Numbered from the stretch's first letter, positions 39,597 through 47,722 are shown. The stretch is DNA of 64,000 nt from Brevibacterium sp. CS2 (GCF_005280295.1 NZ_CP040020.1:2790001-2854000), one strand, 5' to 3'. Notes: generated from the sequence alone by a model not told the origin. Numbers and translations are program-made.

Positions 39597-40073
39597 TCAG
39601 GACCGGCCCTCGAAGTCCTCGGGCGACACGTGGTCGAGGAACTCGCGGAACTGCGCGACCTCCTCCTCGTCGGGCGCCGGGGCGTCGATGCCGTTCTCCG
39701 CGACGACCTCCTCGGCCGCATAGACCGGGCTGTCGGCGATGAGCGCCATCGCGATCGCGTCCGAGGGGCGCGCCGAGATCGTCTTGCCGGCCTCGGTGCG
39801 GAGCTCGGCGAGGAAGGTGTGGTTCTCCCGACCGGTGATCACGACTCGGCTCAGGCTGTCGCCGTGCGCTTCGAGGATGTCGAGCATGAGGTGGTGGCTC
39901 AGCGGCCGCGGCGGTGTCAGCCCGCGCTGCACGATCCCGATCGCGTTCGCCTCTGCGGCGCCGATCCAGATCGGCAGGAACCGGGGCAGGTTCACCGCCT
40001 TGAGCAGGAGGATGGGCTGGTTGGCGGGGAGCTCGATGCGCACCCCGACGACCTCGACTTCGACAGCGGCCAT
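39597..40073 (-). CDS. Bifunctional nuclease family protein (DUF151)
   Basis: A 158-residue DUF151/BFN domain protein, homologue of mycobacterial Rv1829. Conserved parts include LPIWIGAAEANAIGIVQRGL, RPLSHHLMLDILEAHGDSL and ARPSDAIAMALIADSPVYAAEEVV. A plant relative has nuclease activity; activity here is not established. It follows the FHA gene by 13 bases. In many actinobacteria one or two MerR-type genes lie here; none fits in this gap. ATG at 40073. Confidence 0.92.
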   Translation of the reverse strand: MAAVEVEVVGVRIELPANQPILLLKAVNLPRFLPIWIGAAEANAIGIVQRGLTPPRPLSHHLMLDILEAHGDSLSRVVITGRENHTFLAELRTEAGKTISARPSDAIAMALIADSPVYAAEEVVAENGIDAPAPDEEEVAQFREFLDHVSPEDFEGRS

Positions 40074-40086
40074 GGACAGCCCCGCC

Positions 40087-41139
40087 TCAGGCGGTCCGCG
40101 GTCGCTGCTGGAAGATCATCCGGAACTTGCCGATCTGCACGTCGGCACCGTTCTGCAGCTCCACGGAGTCGATGAGCTGCCGGCCCACGTAGGTGCCGTT
40201 GAGCGAACCGGTGTCGCGCAGGGTGAATCCGGCAGGGGTGCGGACGAACTCCGCGTGCTTGCGCGACACGGTGACGTCGTCGAGGAAGATGTCGGCGTTC
40301 GGGCTGCGCCCGACGGTGACGACATCGGTGTCGAGGAGGATCTGGGCACCGGCGTCCGGGCCGGAGACCACGACGAGCAGCGCATCGGAATCCTGCAGGT
40401 GCGCGAGATCCGGGACCGGGTGGATCTCACCGGTGTGCGGGTCGAGGAACCCCTGGAACTGCTGCGAGTCCGCGGGCGCGGCCCGGCCGGAGTCGGTCTG
40501 GTGGTCCTGCGGCCCCCCGGCGGCGCCGTAGGGCTGGCCCTGGGAGCCGTACTGACCCTGGTCCTGCGGCTGCTGCCACTGGCCCTGGTCGCCGTAGGGC
40601 TGGCCCTGCGAACCGTACTGGCCCTGATCCTGCTGCTGCCACTGGCCGTGCTGCGGCGCCGGTGCACCGATGGGCTGACCGTAGGGCTGCCCCTGGGAGC
40701 CGTACGGCTGCTGTGCGCCGTACTGTCCCTGGTCCTGGGGCTGCTGCCACTGACCCTGGTCGCCGGACGGCTGCGCCTGCTGGGTGCCGTAGGCGTGGCC
40801 CTGGGAGCCGTTCTGCGGCTGCTGCCACTGCTCCTGGTGCACGGGGGCCTGCTGCCGGCCGTAGGGCTGTCCCTGCGAGCCGTACTGTCCCTGGTCCTGC
40901 GGCTGCTGCCACTGACCGTGCTGCGGCGCGGAACCGGCCTGGGCGTGCGGATCGGGCGCGACAGGGGCGTGGTTCTGCGTCGGCGGCTGCGCGCCGCCGT
41001 CGGCCTCACCCTGCGGACCGGGCTGCTCGCCCTGGTCCCCGAACGGGAAGGTCTTCGGAGCCCGCTCCTCGTCGGTGCCGCCGTACCAGGGGGCCTGCGG
41101 GACTCCGGAGTCGTTCCGGGGGTCGTGCTGCTGGGACAT
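40087..41139 (-). CDS. GarA-like FHA protein with Q/G/Y low-complexity region
   Basis: The 350 residues end in a forkhead-associated domain (about 253-345) with GRSPNADIFLDDVTVSRKHAEF and GSLNGTYVG, the phosphothreonine-binding residues Arg278, Ser292 and Asn314 being in place. The location before gcvH and the DUF151 gene is that of GarA (Rv1827). The N-terminal 230 residues are unusual: instead of the short GarA leader with an ETTS kinase motif, there is a region rich in Gln, Gly, Tyr and Ser (repeats at 74-206). No ETTS motif is seen. The stop-start junction with gcvH is TGATG. Confidence 0.88.
   Translation of the reverse strand: MSQQHDPRNDSGVPQAPWYGGTDEERAPKTFPFGDQGEQPGPQGEADGGAQPPTQNHAPVAPDPHAQAGSAPQHGQWQQPQDQGQYGSQGQPYGRQQAPVHQEQWQQPQNGSQGHAYGTQQAQPSGDQGQWQQPQDQGQYGAQQPYGSQGQPYGQPIGAPAPQHGQWQQQDQGQYGSQGQPYGDQGQWQQPQDQGQYGSQGQPYGAAGGPQDHQTDSGRAAPADSQQFQGFLDPHTGEIHPVPDLAHLQDSDALLVVVSGPDAGAQILLDTDVVTVGRSPNADIFLDDVTVSRKHAEFVRTPAGFTLRDTGSLNGTYVGRQLIDSVELQNGADVQIGKFRMIFQQRPRTA
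40522..40920 (-). repeat. In-gene repeats coding Q/G/Y-rich units
   Basis: Residues 74-206 of the FHA protein consist of about five imperfect units of 16-26 residues, based on GQWQQPQDQGQYG and SQGQPYG. The DNA repeats are correspondingly similar but not identical. The composition is like that of prion-like or phase-separating segments. Copy number could change by slippage or recombination. Confidence 0.8.
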
Positions 41140-41543
41140 CAGGCTCCCTCGCTTTCCACTTCCTGGCTGTACGTGTCTGCATCCATGAGCGCGTCCGCCT
41201 CGGCGGGGCTGCTCATCCTCACCTCGAAGAGCCAGCCGGCGCCGTAGGGATCGGAGTTGACGGTCTCCGGGGTCTCGACGACCTCGTCGTTGACCGTGAC
41301 GACCTCTCCGCTGACAGGGGCGACGACGTTGGACACACTCTTCGTGCTCTCGATCTCCCCGCAGGTCTCATCTGCGGTGATGGTGTCACCGACGGCAGGC
41401 AGGTCGACGAACACGACGTCTCCCAGGGAGTCCTGGGCGAAATCGCTGATCCCGACTCGGACGACGGCGTCCTGCCCCGTACCGGCGACCCATTCGTGAT
41501 CGCGCGAGTACTTGAGGTCGGCCGGGAAGTCCAACTGAGCCAT
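41139..41543 (-). CDS. gcvH: Glycine cleavage system H protein
   Basis: Lipoyl carrier of the glycine cleavage complex, 134 residues. The lipoylated residue is Lys68 in GEIESTKSVSNVVAPVSGEV. ATG at 41543 has a GAG/AGGAG ribosome site 6 bases upstream; an upstream in-frame start at 41579 is not favoured. No gcvT or gcvP is in the window; in actinobacteria gcvH is often placed alone in this DUF881-sbp-garA neighbourhood. Confidence 0.95.
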   Translation of the reverse strand: MAQLDFPADLKYSRDHEWVAGTGQDAVVRVGISDFAQDSLGDVVFVDLPAVGDTITADETCGEIESTKSVSNVVAPVSGEVVTVNDEVVETPETVNSDPYGAGWLFEVRMSSPAEADALMDADTYSQEVESEGA

Positions 41544-41793
41544 GTCATCTCCTGCGTCGTGTGGTGGTGCCACCAGCATAGCCGTTCGCCCACCTCAGGT
41601 AACATTCGGGCGACGAGTTCGTCACACACCTTATCCGGGTGCTGTTCCGCGGTCGAGCGGGGCGCCGCACCCCTGCTCGGAGACCGCTCGGAGGCCGCTC
41701 GCCCGCCGGTCCCGGCTGCGCACCTGACCAGCCATGATGCGGGCGTCGGTTCACGCACCTCCGGGTTCGGATCGCTCCGCGCACCGCCCCTGT

Positions 41794-42606
41794 TCAGCCG
41801 CCGCCCTGGCCGCCATCGTCGCCGTCCTCACCCTCGGCCGGGGCGACCACGCTGTCGATGTCCACCGCATCATGCGTCTCCACGGTGAACGTGCCCCCGC
41901 GCTGCTCGATCGTATCGGCAACGCCGCCGGGGATCCGCATCGCCGTGGCCATGGTGTCCGGCTCGCCGATCGCGGTGATGGTGATCGGTCGGCTGAGATC
42001 CGCGCCGGCGACGCGCAGCCTGCCGTCCTCGGACTCGGTGAAGTAGGTGTCGACGACCACCCGGGTGCCGTTGATGTCGATCGCCTCGGCCCCGGCATCG
42101 CGCAGCTCCTGGACGAAGGTGACGAGGTTCGCCGCGGTGACGACGCCTGCGGAGCCGTCGATCGTGGCGACGATGCCCGGCCCGGTGACGGCGACGGTGC
42201 CGGCGAGGATCGACAGTGCCTCGACCCGGTCGCGCGCCTGCTGCCGGGCGGCCTCGCGCTGATTGGAACCGGATTCGAGCTCCTGCTCGTCCCGGCTCAG
42301 CTGGGAGGCCTCCGACTCGAGCCGGGCGTTGCGGTCGTCGATGTCGTCGAGCACCCGGACGAGCTCGGTCTCCGAGAGCTGACTGAGGCCGGATTCTTCG
42401 GTCTGCTGGATCTGGGCGACGAATGCGAAACCGAGCAGCGCGCAGAGCACTCCGGCGAGCGCCTGGGAGCGCCAGGAGGAGAGACCGAAGGCGGAGCGCA
42501 GCCTCTCCCAGGCCTGCTCCCGGGTGCCGGCGTGCTCCGGCTCCGGGTTGGGCCCGGGCGGACCGGACTCCGGTCGCTCCCGCGGATCGAGGTCGCCGGT
42601 GCTCAT
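41794..42606 (-). CDS. DUF881 membrane protein (second)
   Basis: A 270-residue DUF881 family protein. The cytoplasmic N-terminus of about 48 residues is Pro/Glu-rich, followed by one membrane segment (about 48-66, LAGVLCALLGFAFVAQI), a coiled coil (LVRVLDDIDDRNARLESEAS) and the DUF881 domain with VTGPGIVATID and NLVTFVQELRDAGAEAIDINGTRV. It matches mycobacterial Rv1825. The ATG at 42606 overlaps the sbp stop. Function is unknown, though Gram-positive relatives sit near division genes. Confidence 0.9.
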   Translation of the reverse strand: MSTGDLDPRERPESGPPGPNPEPEHAGTREQAWERLRSAFGLSSWRSQALAGVLCALLGFAFVAQIQQTEESGLSQLSETELVRVLDDIDDRNARLESEASQLSRDEQELESGSNQREAARQQARDRVEALSILAGTVAVTGPGIVATIDGSAGVVTAANLVTFVQELRDAGAEAIDINGTRVVVDTYFTESEDGRLRVAGADLSRPITITAIGEPDTMATAMRIPGGVADTIEQRGGTFTVETHDAVDIDSVVAPAEGEDGDDGGQGGG

Positions 42607-42935
42607 GCCTTGAACAGCTGTCTGCGGATGGCCGCGGCGTTGGTGAAGATGCGGATGCCGAGGACCACGACGACGCCGGTGGATAGCTGCGAGCCGACTC
42701 CGAGCTTGTCGCCGATAAACACGATGAGCGCGGCGACGAGGGAGTTGGAGAAGAAGGAGATGACGAAGACGCGGTCGTCGAAGTTCCCGCTGAGCACTGC
42801 CCGCAGGCCACCGGCGAGCGCGTCGAGCGCGGCGACCACGGCGATCGGGAGGTAGGGCTGGATGACGGCGGGGACGGCCGGGTCGAGGATGATCCCGAGC
42901 CCGATCCCGATGACGAGTCCGATGATGGCGATCAC
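42603..42935 (-). CDS. sbp: Small basic membrane protein (DUF1290, Sbp)
   Basis: A 110-residue integral membrane protein of the Sbp family. Three hydrophobic segments are visible: IAIIGLVIGIGLGIIL, YLPIAVVAALDALAGGLRAVL and VFVISFFSNSLVAALIVFIGD, followed by a C-terminal VVVVLGIRIFTNAAAIRRQLF. The family is always found between two DUF881 genes, as here, with overlaps at both ends. Its role is unknown. Confidence 0.92.
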   Translation of the reverse strand: MIAIIGLVIGIGLGIILDPAVPAVIQPYLPIAVVAALDALAGGLRAVLSGNFDDRVFVISFFSNSLVAALIVFIGDKLGVGSQLSTGVVVVLGIRIFTNAAAIRRQLFKA

Positions 42936-43936
42936 AGAATGGCCTCCGGTCCGGGGTCGGTGCGTTCGGCGAAGCGCGGGGCGGAGACCTCGGCCGCGGG
43001 CAGGGTGCGCTCCTCGCGGGAGATCTGCGAGCCGATCCCGTATTCGGTCCGGATCGTCGTGAGGTAGTCGGCTGCGGGTGCGGCGAGGAACCGGTCGCCG
43101 AGCTCCTCGTCGCCGATCGCGACGACCTCGTAGGGCGGTTCGAGCGGATCGAAATTCACGAGGATCGCGCTGCCGGCCGAGCGGATGGCCGAGGCCGAGG
43201 TGAGCCGGTGGCCGTTGATCGCGATGCCCTGCGCACCGACGGCGTTCAACCCGTTGACGACGATCTGCAGGTCGATGTCCTGCACCCGGTTCTCCGCGGC
43301 GGTGGTCTGCCGGGGGTCGTCCTCGGCCTCGGCCCGGTCCTGGTCACGCAGGGTGATGATCGTGCCGGGGCCGGTGAGCTCCTCGGCGCCGGCAGTGCGG
43401 GCGAGCGCGTCGAGCTCGCGGCTCTGCTCCTCGGTCAGCGCCGAGCGCTGAGCGGAGGCGAGCGCAGCCGTGCGCTCCTCGATGTCGGAGGCGAGCCGCT
43501 CGTTGTCCTGCTGCCGGGACTCGATCTGCCCGGCGAGGAAATCGGCGGTGCCCCGCTCCCCGTCCTCGGTGCGGGTGAGCTGGACGACCGCGACGGTGAA
43601 GGTCAGCCCGAGCACGACGGCGACAGCGCCGAACATCATCCGCGATCCGGTGGTGCGGGGCACCTTCTTGCTCGCCGCGATCTCGTAGTCGGGCTCCGGA
43701 GTGCGGTTCCACAGGGATTCGAGCAGGGATTCGGAGAACGAGGTGCGGGGCCGGTCGGATTCGCGCGAGGAGATGCGGCGCTCGGCGAAGCGGCGGGCGC
43801 GCGCCGGGTCGGAGCGGCGGCTGTGGGAGCGGCGGGTGTCGGAGGCGGCGAGGGCGGCGCGCCTCTCGGAGATCGGCGGCTCCCGGTCGCAGCCTTCTGC
43901 GCGTGCTCGGGGGTCCTCGGAGTGCTCGTCCGCCAC
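42932..43936 (-). CDS. DUF881 membrane protein (first)
   Basis: A 334-residue DUF881 protein, homologue of mycobacterial Rv1823. An Arg/Ser-rich cytoplasmic N-terminus of about 98 residues is longer than in relatives. One membrane helix (about 99-120) precedes a coiled coil and the domain with ELTGPGTIITLRDQ and DLQIVVNGLNAVGAQGIAINGHRL. GTG at 43936. The three genes DUF881-sbp-DUF881 overlap by four bases each and must be cotranslated. Confidence 0.9.
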   Translation of the reverse strand: MADEHSEDPRARAEGCDREPPISERRAALAASDTRRSHSRRSDPARARRFAERRISSRESDRPRTSFSESLLESLWNRTPEPDYEIAASKKVPRTTGSRMMFGAVAVVLGLTFTVAVVQLTRTEDGERGTADFLAGQIESRQQDNERLASDIEERTAALASAQRSALTEEQSRELDALARTAGAEELTGPGTIITLRDQDRAEAEDDPRQTTAAENRVQDIDLQIVVNGLNAVGAQGIAINGHRLTSASAIRSAGSAILVNFDPLEPPYEVVAIGDEELGDRFLAAPAADYLTTIRTEYGIGSQISREERTLPAAEVSAPRFAERTDPGPEAIL

Positions 43937-44063
43937 GCGCCCCTCCTCGTCTCGTCCGTCCCGATGCCGCGTCGATCCCCCATCGTGGCATATCCGGGCC
44001 GGTGTCGCACTCAGTCCAGGAGCGCGGACCGGCGGGGTCCGTGCGGATCACGCTGCGGGTGGG

Positions 44064-44268
44064 TCACACCTCGATCAAGGCGGTGCAGATGCCGCAGGTC
44101 TCGAACTCGCGGCGGCCTCAGCGCGCGATGGGGATGAAGAAAGAGGGTGAACTGGGAGAACTAGCGCATCCGGTTCCACCGGGTGGTGTTGTGGCAGCGC
44201 GGGCAGTCGCGCAGCGCGCCGGGGCCCTGGGGTCTCTGCCGCTTGCCGAAACCGAAGATGACGAACAT
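44064..44268 (-). pseudogene. Decayed zinc-ribbon protein gene
   Basis: The start reads MFVIFGFGKRQRPQGPGALRDCPRCHNTTRWNRMR, typical of small actinobacterial zinc-ribbon proteins with one CxxC pair, then hits TAG at 44161-44163. Beyond it the remainder is recognisable as FSQFTLF, then (after removal of one extra T) FIPIAR, a TGA where Trp is expected, and GRREFETCGICTALIEV with the second CxxC. So there are two stops and one frameshift. A 35-residue peptide could still be made. The rest of 43937-44375 holds no other gene. Confidence 0.82.
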
Positions 44269-44375
44269 CGGGCCAGTCTACGCGTCACCGGCCCGCGGGG
44301 TGCCGGCCGTTTTTGCCCGCACGGCGGGCGGGGTATAAGGTTGTCCAGGATCGTTTCGCCGCAGGGCGGACCAAT

Positions 44376-44449
44376 CGGGCTATGGCGCAGCTTGGTAGCG
44401 CGCTTGACTGGGGGTCAAGAGGTCGTGGGTTCGAATCCCGCTAGCCCGA
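44376..44449 (+). tRNA. tRNA-Pro (anticodon GGG)
   Basis: A 74-base cloverleaf: acceptor stem CGGGCTA pairs with TAGCCCG, D arm GCGCAGCTTGGTAGCGC, anticodon stem CTTGA/TCAAG with loop CTGGGGG (anticodon GGG), and T arm GTGGGTTCGAATCCCGC. CCA is not encoded. A possible promoter (TTGCCC at 44313, TATAAG at 44334) lies upstream. Its 3' end is duplicated at 52374-52388, marking an insertion point just downstream. Confidence 0.95.
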
Positions 44450-44452
44450 CAG
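44438..44452 (+). repeat. Left copy of 15-bp island direct repeat
   Basis: CCGCTAGCCCGACAG, made of the last part of tRNA-Pro plus three bases. The identical sequence occurs at 52374-52388. The two flank the IS481-type inverted ends exactly, so they look like a target-site duplication containing CTAG, a known preferred target core of IS481-type elements. An integrase attachment repeat is the alternative. Confidence 0.85.
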
Positions 44453-44480
44453 TGTGATGTCTCAGTACATCGGAAACACC
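44453..44480 (+). repeat. Left 28-bp terminal inverted repeat (IS481 type)
   Basis: Starts TGTGATGTCTCAGTACATCG directly after the direct repeat. It matches the reverse complement of 52346-52373 at 23 of 28 positions. It is the outer end downstream of the IS481-family transposase remnant. Confidence 0.8.
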
Positions 44481-44504
44481 CCGAACCCATGGTTCGGGGT
44501 GTTT
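44474..44504. terminator. Hairpin with T-run at island left end
   Basis: Arms 44474-44486 and 44492-44504 form a perfect 13-base stem (AAACACCCCGAAC) with a short loop, followed by TT on the plus strand. It lies between the tRNA-Pro gene (plus) and the transposase remnant (minus) and could end both. Confidence 0.75.
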
Positions 44505-44505
44505 T

Positions 44506-45258
44506 TCATTGCTTCTGGTAACGGCGTGTGGGGTCCAGGGTGAGGTCGCGGATGACTTCTCCGGTGGTCTTGTCCACGATCGTGATGTGGCGGTCTTTGA
44601 TGATGAGGACGACGCGGGTTCGGGCGTGGGTTCGGCCGACGCCGATGGAGTACATGCGGGAGTCGTAGCGGAGGCTGACTTTCCCGGTTCTGTCGATCCG
44701 GTCGTGGCGGTAGCGGGTAGTGTCGGCCGGCAGTGGTGAGGGCGTGTCCTTGGGTTTGCTGATGTAGGCGGCGTAGGGGGTGGTCTTCTTCGCGCTCTGA
44801 ACGCGCTGGGTGTTGTAGATGGTGGCGAACGCGTTGAGTCGGGTGTTGAGCTCTGCGATCGTGGTGGCCGGTTCGGTGGCGGCGAGCCATTTCTTCATCG
44901 TCTGTTGGAAGCGTTCGACTTTCCCTTGGGTCTGGGGGTGGTTGCCGGTGCCGTTGCGCTGTTCGATGTCGTGGGCGCGCAGGTGTTTCTCGAAGCGGTT
45001 GATGTCGCCGCGGTAGCGGGCGGTGTAGACGAGTCCGTTGTCGGTCAGGGTGGCTGCCGGGAGGCCGTGGCTGCTGGTGGTGCGGGTGAATGTGGATACC
45101 ACGGTGTTGACGGTGATGCGCGGGTGGGCGGAGATGTGCAGCGCGTAGCGGGAGTAGTCATCGAGCCAGGTGATGACTTCGACGTCGGTGTCGTCGGCGA
45201 GTCGGACGTGGGTGAAGTCTGATTGCCAGCAGCCGGTTGCGTCGCCTGAGCTCACGCA
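44506..45258 (-). pseudogene. IS481-family transposase, 5' end lost
   Basis: The C-terminal two-thirds of an integrase-core transposase: CWQSDFTHVRLADD (first catalytic Asp), TLTDNGLVYTAR (second Asp), and HPQTQGKVERFQQTMKKWL (Glu), then the C-terminal domain VSLRYDSRMYSIGVGR. About 250 residues remain. The N-terminal helix-turn-helix part is missing because another insertion sequence starts at about 45260. The frame reads on into that element, but this part is foreign. Confidence 0.85.
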
Positions 45259-45259
45259 G

Positions 45260-46592
45260 TGTCGCGCGTCAGACTTAGTGGCAGGGCCGTTATGTAGGTC
45301 CTGAAGGAGAGTCAGACATGGGTAGACCACCCTCGATTCCGGCGGAGAAGAAGACCCGGATAGTGCTGAGCGTGCTGGCCGGCGAGATGTCCATCGCCGA
45401 AGCGGCACGCAAGGAGAAAGTCAGTGAGCAGTCCATCGGACGGTGGAAGGCCGAGTTCCTGGAAGCCGGCAAGACCGCCCTGGTGGCCGGCAGGTCCGGA
45501 CCATCCTCCCGAGAGGAACAGCTGGAGGCCGAGGTCGCCGAGCTGACCCAGGCCTTGGGCGAGGCACACCTGGAAGCCAGGGTGTGGAAGAAGTCCGCGG
45601 AGGGCCGGCTGGGCCCTTCGAGGACCTCGAGGTGATCCGCGTGGAAGCGGGCATGTCGACCGCGAGGTTCTGCCAGCTCTTCGACATGCCCGAGCGGACC
45701 TGGCGCCGCTGGCAGGCCAAGGCCCGCACCGGGACGGCGGTGAAGGGACCGTGGCCGTAACCGGCACGGCAGGCCGCCAGGGAACTGGTGGTCAAGCACG
45801 CGCTGGCCCATCCGGCGTGGGGGCATCGGAAGATCTGGGCGATGGTCCGCCACGACGGGCATGTTGTTTCCGAGGCGACCGTGCTGCGAATCCTGCGCGA
45901 CGAGGGGCTGATTCTGCCCGCGCAGTACCAACGGGAGCGACGGAAGCTGGCCGAGCGGCGCAAGGCCGCGTTCGCCACCGAGCCCTCAGGCCCGAACCAA
46001 GTCTGGCAGCTGGACTTCAGCGAGTTCGAGACCACCACCGGAGGGACCTGGCGGCTGGCCGGGTGCCGGGACTACTGGTCCAAGTACGAGCACCCCTTCC
46101 ACGTTTCGCCCACCGGGAACCAGCACGACGCGATCGACGCGATCGAGTTGGCCCTGGCCGACTACGAGGCCATGTTCGGTCACCCGCTGGTCGAGGCCTG
46201 CCCGGTCGATCCCGAGACCGGTGAGCTGTTGCCCGTGGTGACCATCGTGACGGACAACGGCGGGCCGTTCCGGTCCTTCCGCTTCGAGTCCTTCATCGCC
46301 GCCCACCCCGAGCTACACCACGTGCGCACCCGAGTGAAGACCACGGGGCAGAACGGGTCCCGTGAACGCGGCTTCGGCACGCTGAAGTACGAACGGCTCT
46401 ACCTGGACGAGATTGACGACGCGATCGTGCTCGCCGAGCGGGCCGAGGACTACCGGATCGAGTACAACGAGCTCCGGCCCCACGAGGCCATCTCATGGAA
46501 CCGGCCCAAGGAGGTGCACCCGGGGCCTGGCCGACCCCACCACCCCGACATTCAAAACCAAGGAAATCCTGCCAACTACTTGACGCGGGACA
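45260..46592 (+). mobile_element. IS3-like insertion sequence
   Basis: About 1.33 kb bounded by imperfect inverted ends: TGTCGCGCGTCAGACTTAGT at 45260 and, on the other strand from 46592, TGTCCCGCGTCAAGTAGTTG. It holds orfA (45318-45635) and a broken orfB. No direct repeat of the flanks is visible, so the element has probably been rearranged since insertion. It interrupts the IS481 transposase. Confidence 0.7.
45318..45635 (+). CDS. IS3-like transposase OrfA
   Basis: A 105-residue helix-turn-helix protein: KTRIVLSVLAGEMSIAEAARKEKVSEQSIGRWKAEFLEAG is the DNA-binding part, and a Glu-rich leucine-zipper-like helix follows (EEQLEAEVAELTQALGEAHLEARVW). ATG at 45318 with a GAAGGAGAG ribosome site. 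Its TGA overlaps the GTG start of orfB. Confidence 0.85.
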   Translation: MGRPPSIPAEKKTRIVLSVLAGEMSIAEAARKEKVSEQSIGRWKAEFLEAGKTALVAGRSGPSSREEQLEAEVAELTQALGEAHLEARVWKKSAEGRLGPSRTSR

Positions 46593-46606
46593 TGTGCACC
46601 CACTAA
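45632..46606 (+). pseudogene. IS3-like transposase OrfB with nonsense codon
   Basis: Read from GTG at 45632, the frame gives STARFCQLFDMPERTWRRWQAK and then TAA at 45758-45760 where one base change from TCA is expected. The same frame continues as PARQAARELVVKHALAHPAWGHRKIW and the integrase core: QLDFSEF (Asp), VTDNGGPFRSF (Asp) and RERGFGTLKYERLY (Glu). The 3' end reads through the inverted repeat to 46606. A shorter product from 45788 would lack the helix-turn-helix part. Confidence 0.8.
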
Positions 46607-46654
46607 TAGAAACCCCAGGTCAGCAAGCTGCCGACCCCCAGAATCAGACCCCCT

Positions 46655-46670
46655 GATAAAAGTCAGGTCG
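46655..46670 (+). repeat. Left boundary motif of the methionine module
   Basis: CCTGATAAAAGTC followed by AGGTC. An inverted copy (GACTTTTATCAGG) is at about 50063-50075. Each copy marks the place where a gene is cut: ardA here and the yjbR gene there. They may be ends of lost mobile elements. Confidence 0.5.
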
Positions 46671-46918
46671 ACCTCGTTGATCCGCCCGATGAGCCTAGCT
46701 GCATGCTGGGGGCTCAGCTCGGAGGTGACCGGCAGGCCCTCATGGTCAAAGACCCAGAGCTCCTCATGGGAGGTGGGCCGACCATGCACCCGTTCGAGGG
46801 TGACTTCATCGGCGGTGGCTGCCTCGAATCAATCACCGGTGAGGCGGCCTTCGTTGTAACAGGCCAAACACCCGATCCATACCCGAGGCACCGAGGAAAG
46901 AATGTTCAGATAGGACAT
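46665..46918 (-). pseudogene. ardA: Antirestriction protein ArdA remnant
   Basis: Starts at ATG 46918 behind an AAGGAG ribosome site and reads VWIGCLACYNEGRLTGD, the ArdA N-terminal motif. A TGA at 46829-46831 replaces the Trp codon expected there. The frame then continues FEAATADEVTLERVHG and HEELWVFDHEGLPVTSELS before it ends abruptly at about 46668 in the sequence CCTGATAAAAGTC. ArdA proteins are DNA mimics that block type I restriction and travel on conjugative elements. Only about 85 of roughly 170 residues remain. Confidence 0.72.
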
Positions 46919-47400
46919 TCGCACAGCTCCTTCGCCGAGAAAGATCACGTTCTCCACGAAAACCCCGGGCCGCCTCCGGCGGCCAAACTCTAGCTGTGCT
47001 TGCTGGTCACAGCGGGCTGAAGCCCTGGTGATGGTTGCGGATGCTATGGCAGGCCGAAGTCTCTCCGCCTGTGGTGGCTCCGTTCTCGGTGGAGCCAGGG
47101 ATCCGGTCGGGTCGGTTCCTGGTGCTGTTCTCAGCGATGAACCTCACCGTCCCGTCCCGTCCGCGGTTGCGCAGAGAGATGGCCGACAAGCCAGCTGGTG
47201 GGTCCGCTATGGGAGCCACGTTCCTGCTCTTCGCCCTCCTATGCACGCAGTCTTCCTCACCACGTACGCCTCTCCGCTGTTCTAGCCAGGCAGCGGATTC
47301 GGCGAGACAAACTCTGTGTTCCCTTTACCTCGTGCCCCTTGGCCGCGGCACGGGCAGGATCCACATGATTGCGACAGGCTAGTACATTTCCCGCGAGACT
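46919..47400. other. Non-coding stretch upstream of ardA
   Basis: About 480 bases between the ardA remnant and the promoter region of the methionine operon. Frames on both strands lack recognisable motifs and normal coding character. A G/C hairpin (GCCGCCTCCGGCGGC, 46970-46984) lies at its left end. Nothing else is seen. Confidence 0.5.
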
Positions 47401-47722
47401 GAACAATATTGTTAGTATGACTGCGATGGGCTGAACATAAACGGTGCTCCAGCGCCGGTGAAGCCCTTATCTGCAGCGCGTATGCGAAGCCTCGCGTCTG
47501 GCCAGGAATCGGCCGGGCACCGCTGCGAACACCTGTACACAGCCGTGTGCTCCTAGTGCGTCTTCGCAGATGCGAGGACTCCCTAGGGGCGTGACCTATG
47601 AAAGGACAGCAGCCCGGAGCTTCGCGCCCAGCGCCTGGCTTCGGGCGAAGCATCATGCGTCTGATCTCTTCTTCACATCACATTGAGCGCGAGGCTGCTC
47701 TGACCCCGGCGGTGTTGCTGCG
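47401..47722 (+). promoter_or_regulatory. Promoter-operator and long leader of the mesX operon
   Basis: A perfect 12-base palindrome AACAATATTGTT (47402-47413) overlaps a possible -10 TAGTAT (47413-47418), in an AT-rich patch unlike its surroundings. It may be an operator. The following 300-base leader has several potential hairpins and, around 47443-47513, elements reminiscent of a cobalamin riboswitch (CCGGTGAAGCCC, CTGCAGCG and GCCAGGAATCGGCC). The standard central GCCACTG box is not evident. The riboswitch idea is only a hypothesis. Confidence 0.35.

Noticed and set aside
40522-40920. Possible CRISPR-like array
   Set aside because: The repeats are codon-phased, vary in length and lie inside an FHA gene.
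47007-47246. Small minus-strand frame in the island leader region
   Set aside because: No ribosome site, motifs or codon bias; likely chance.
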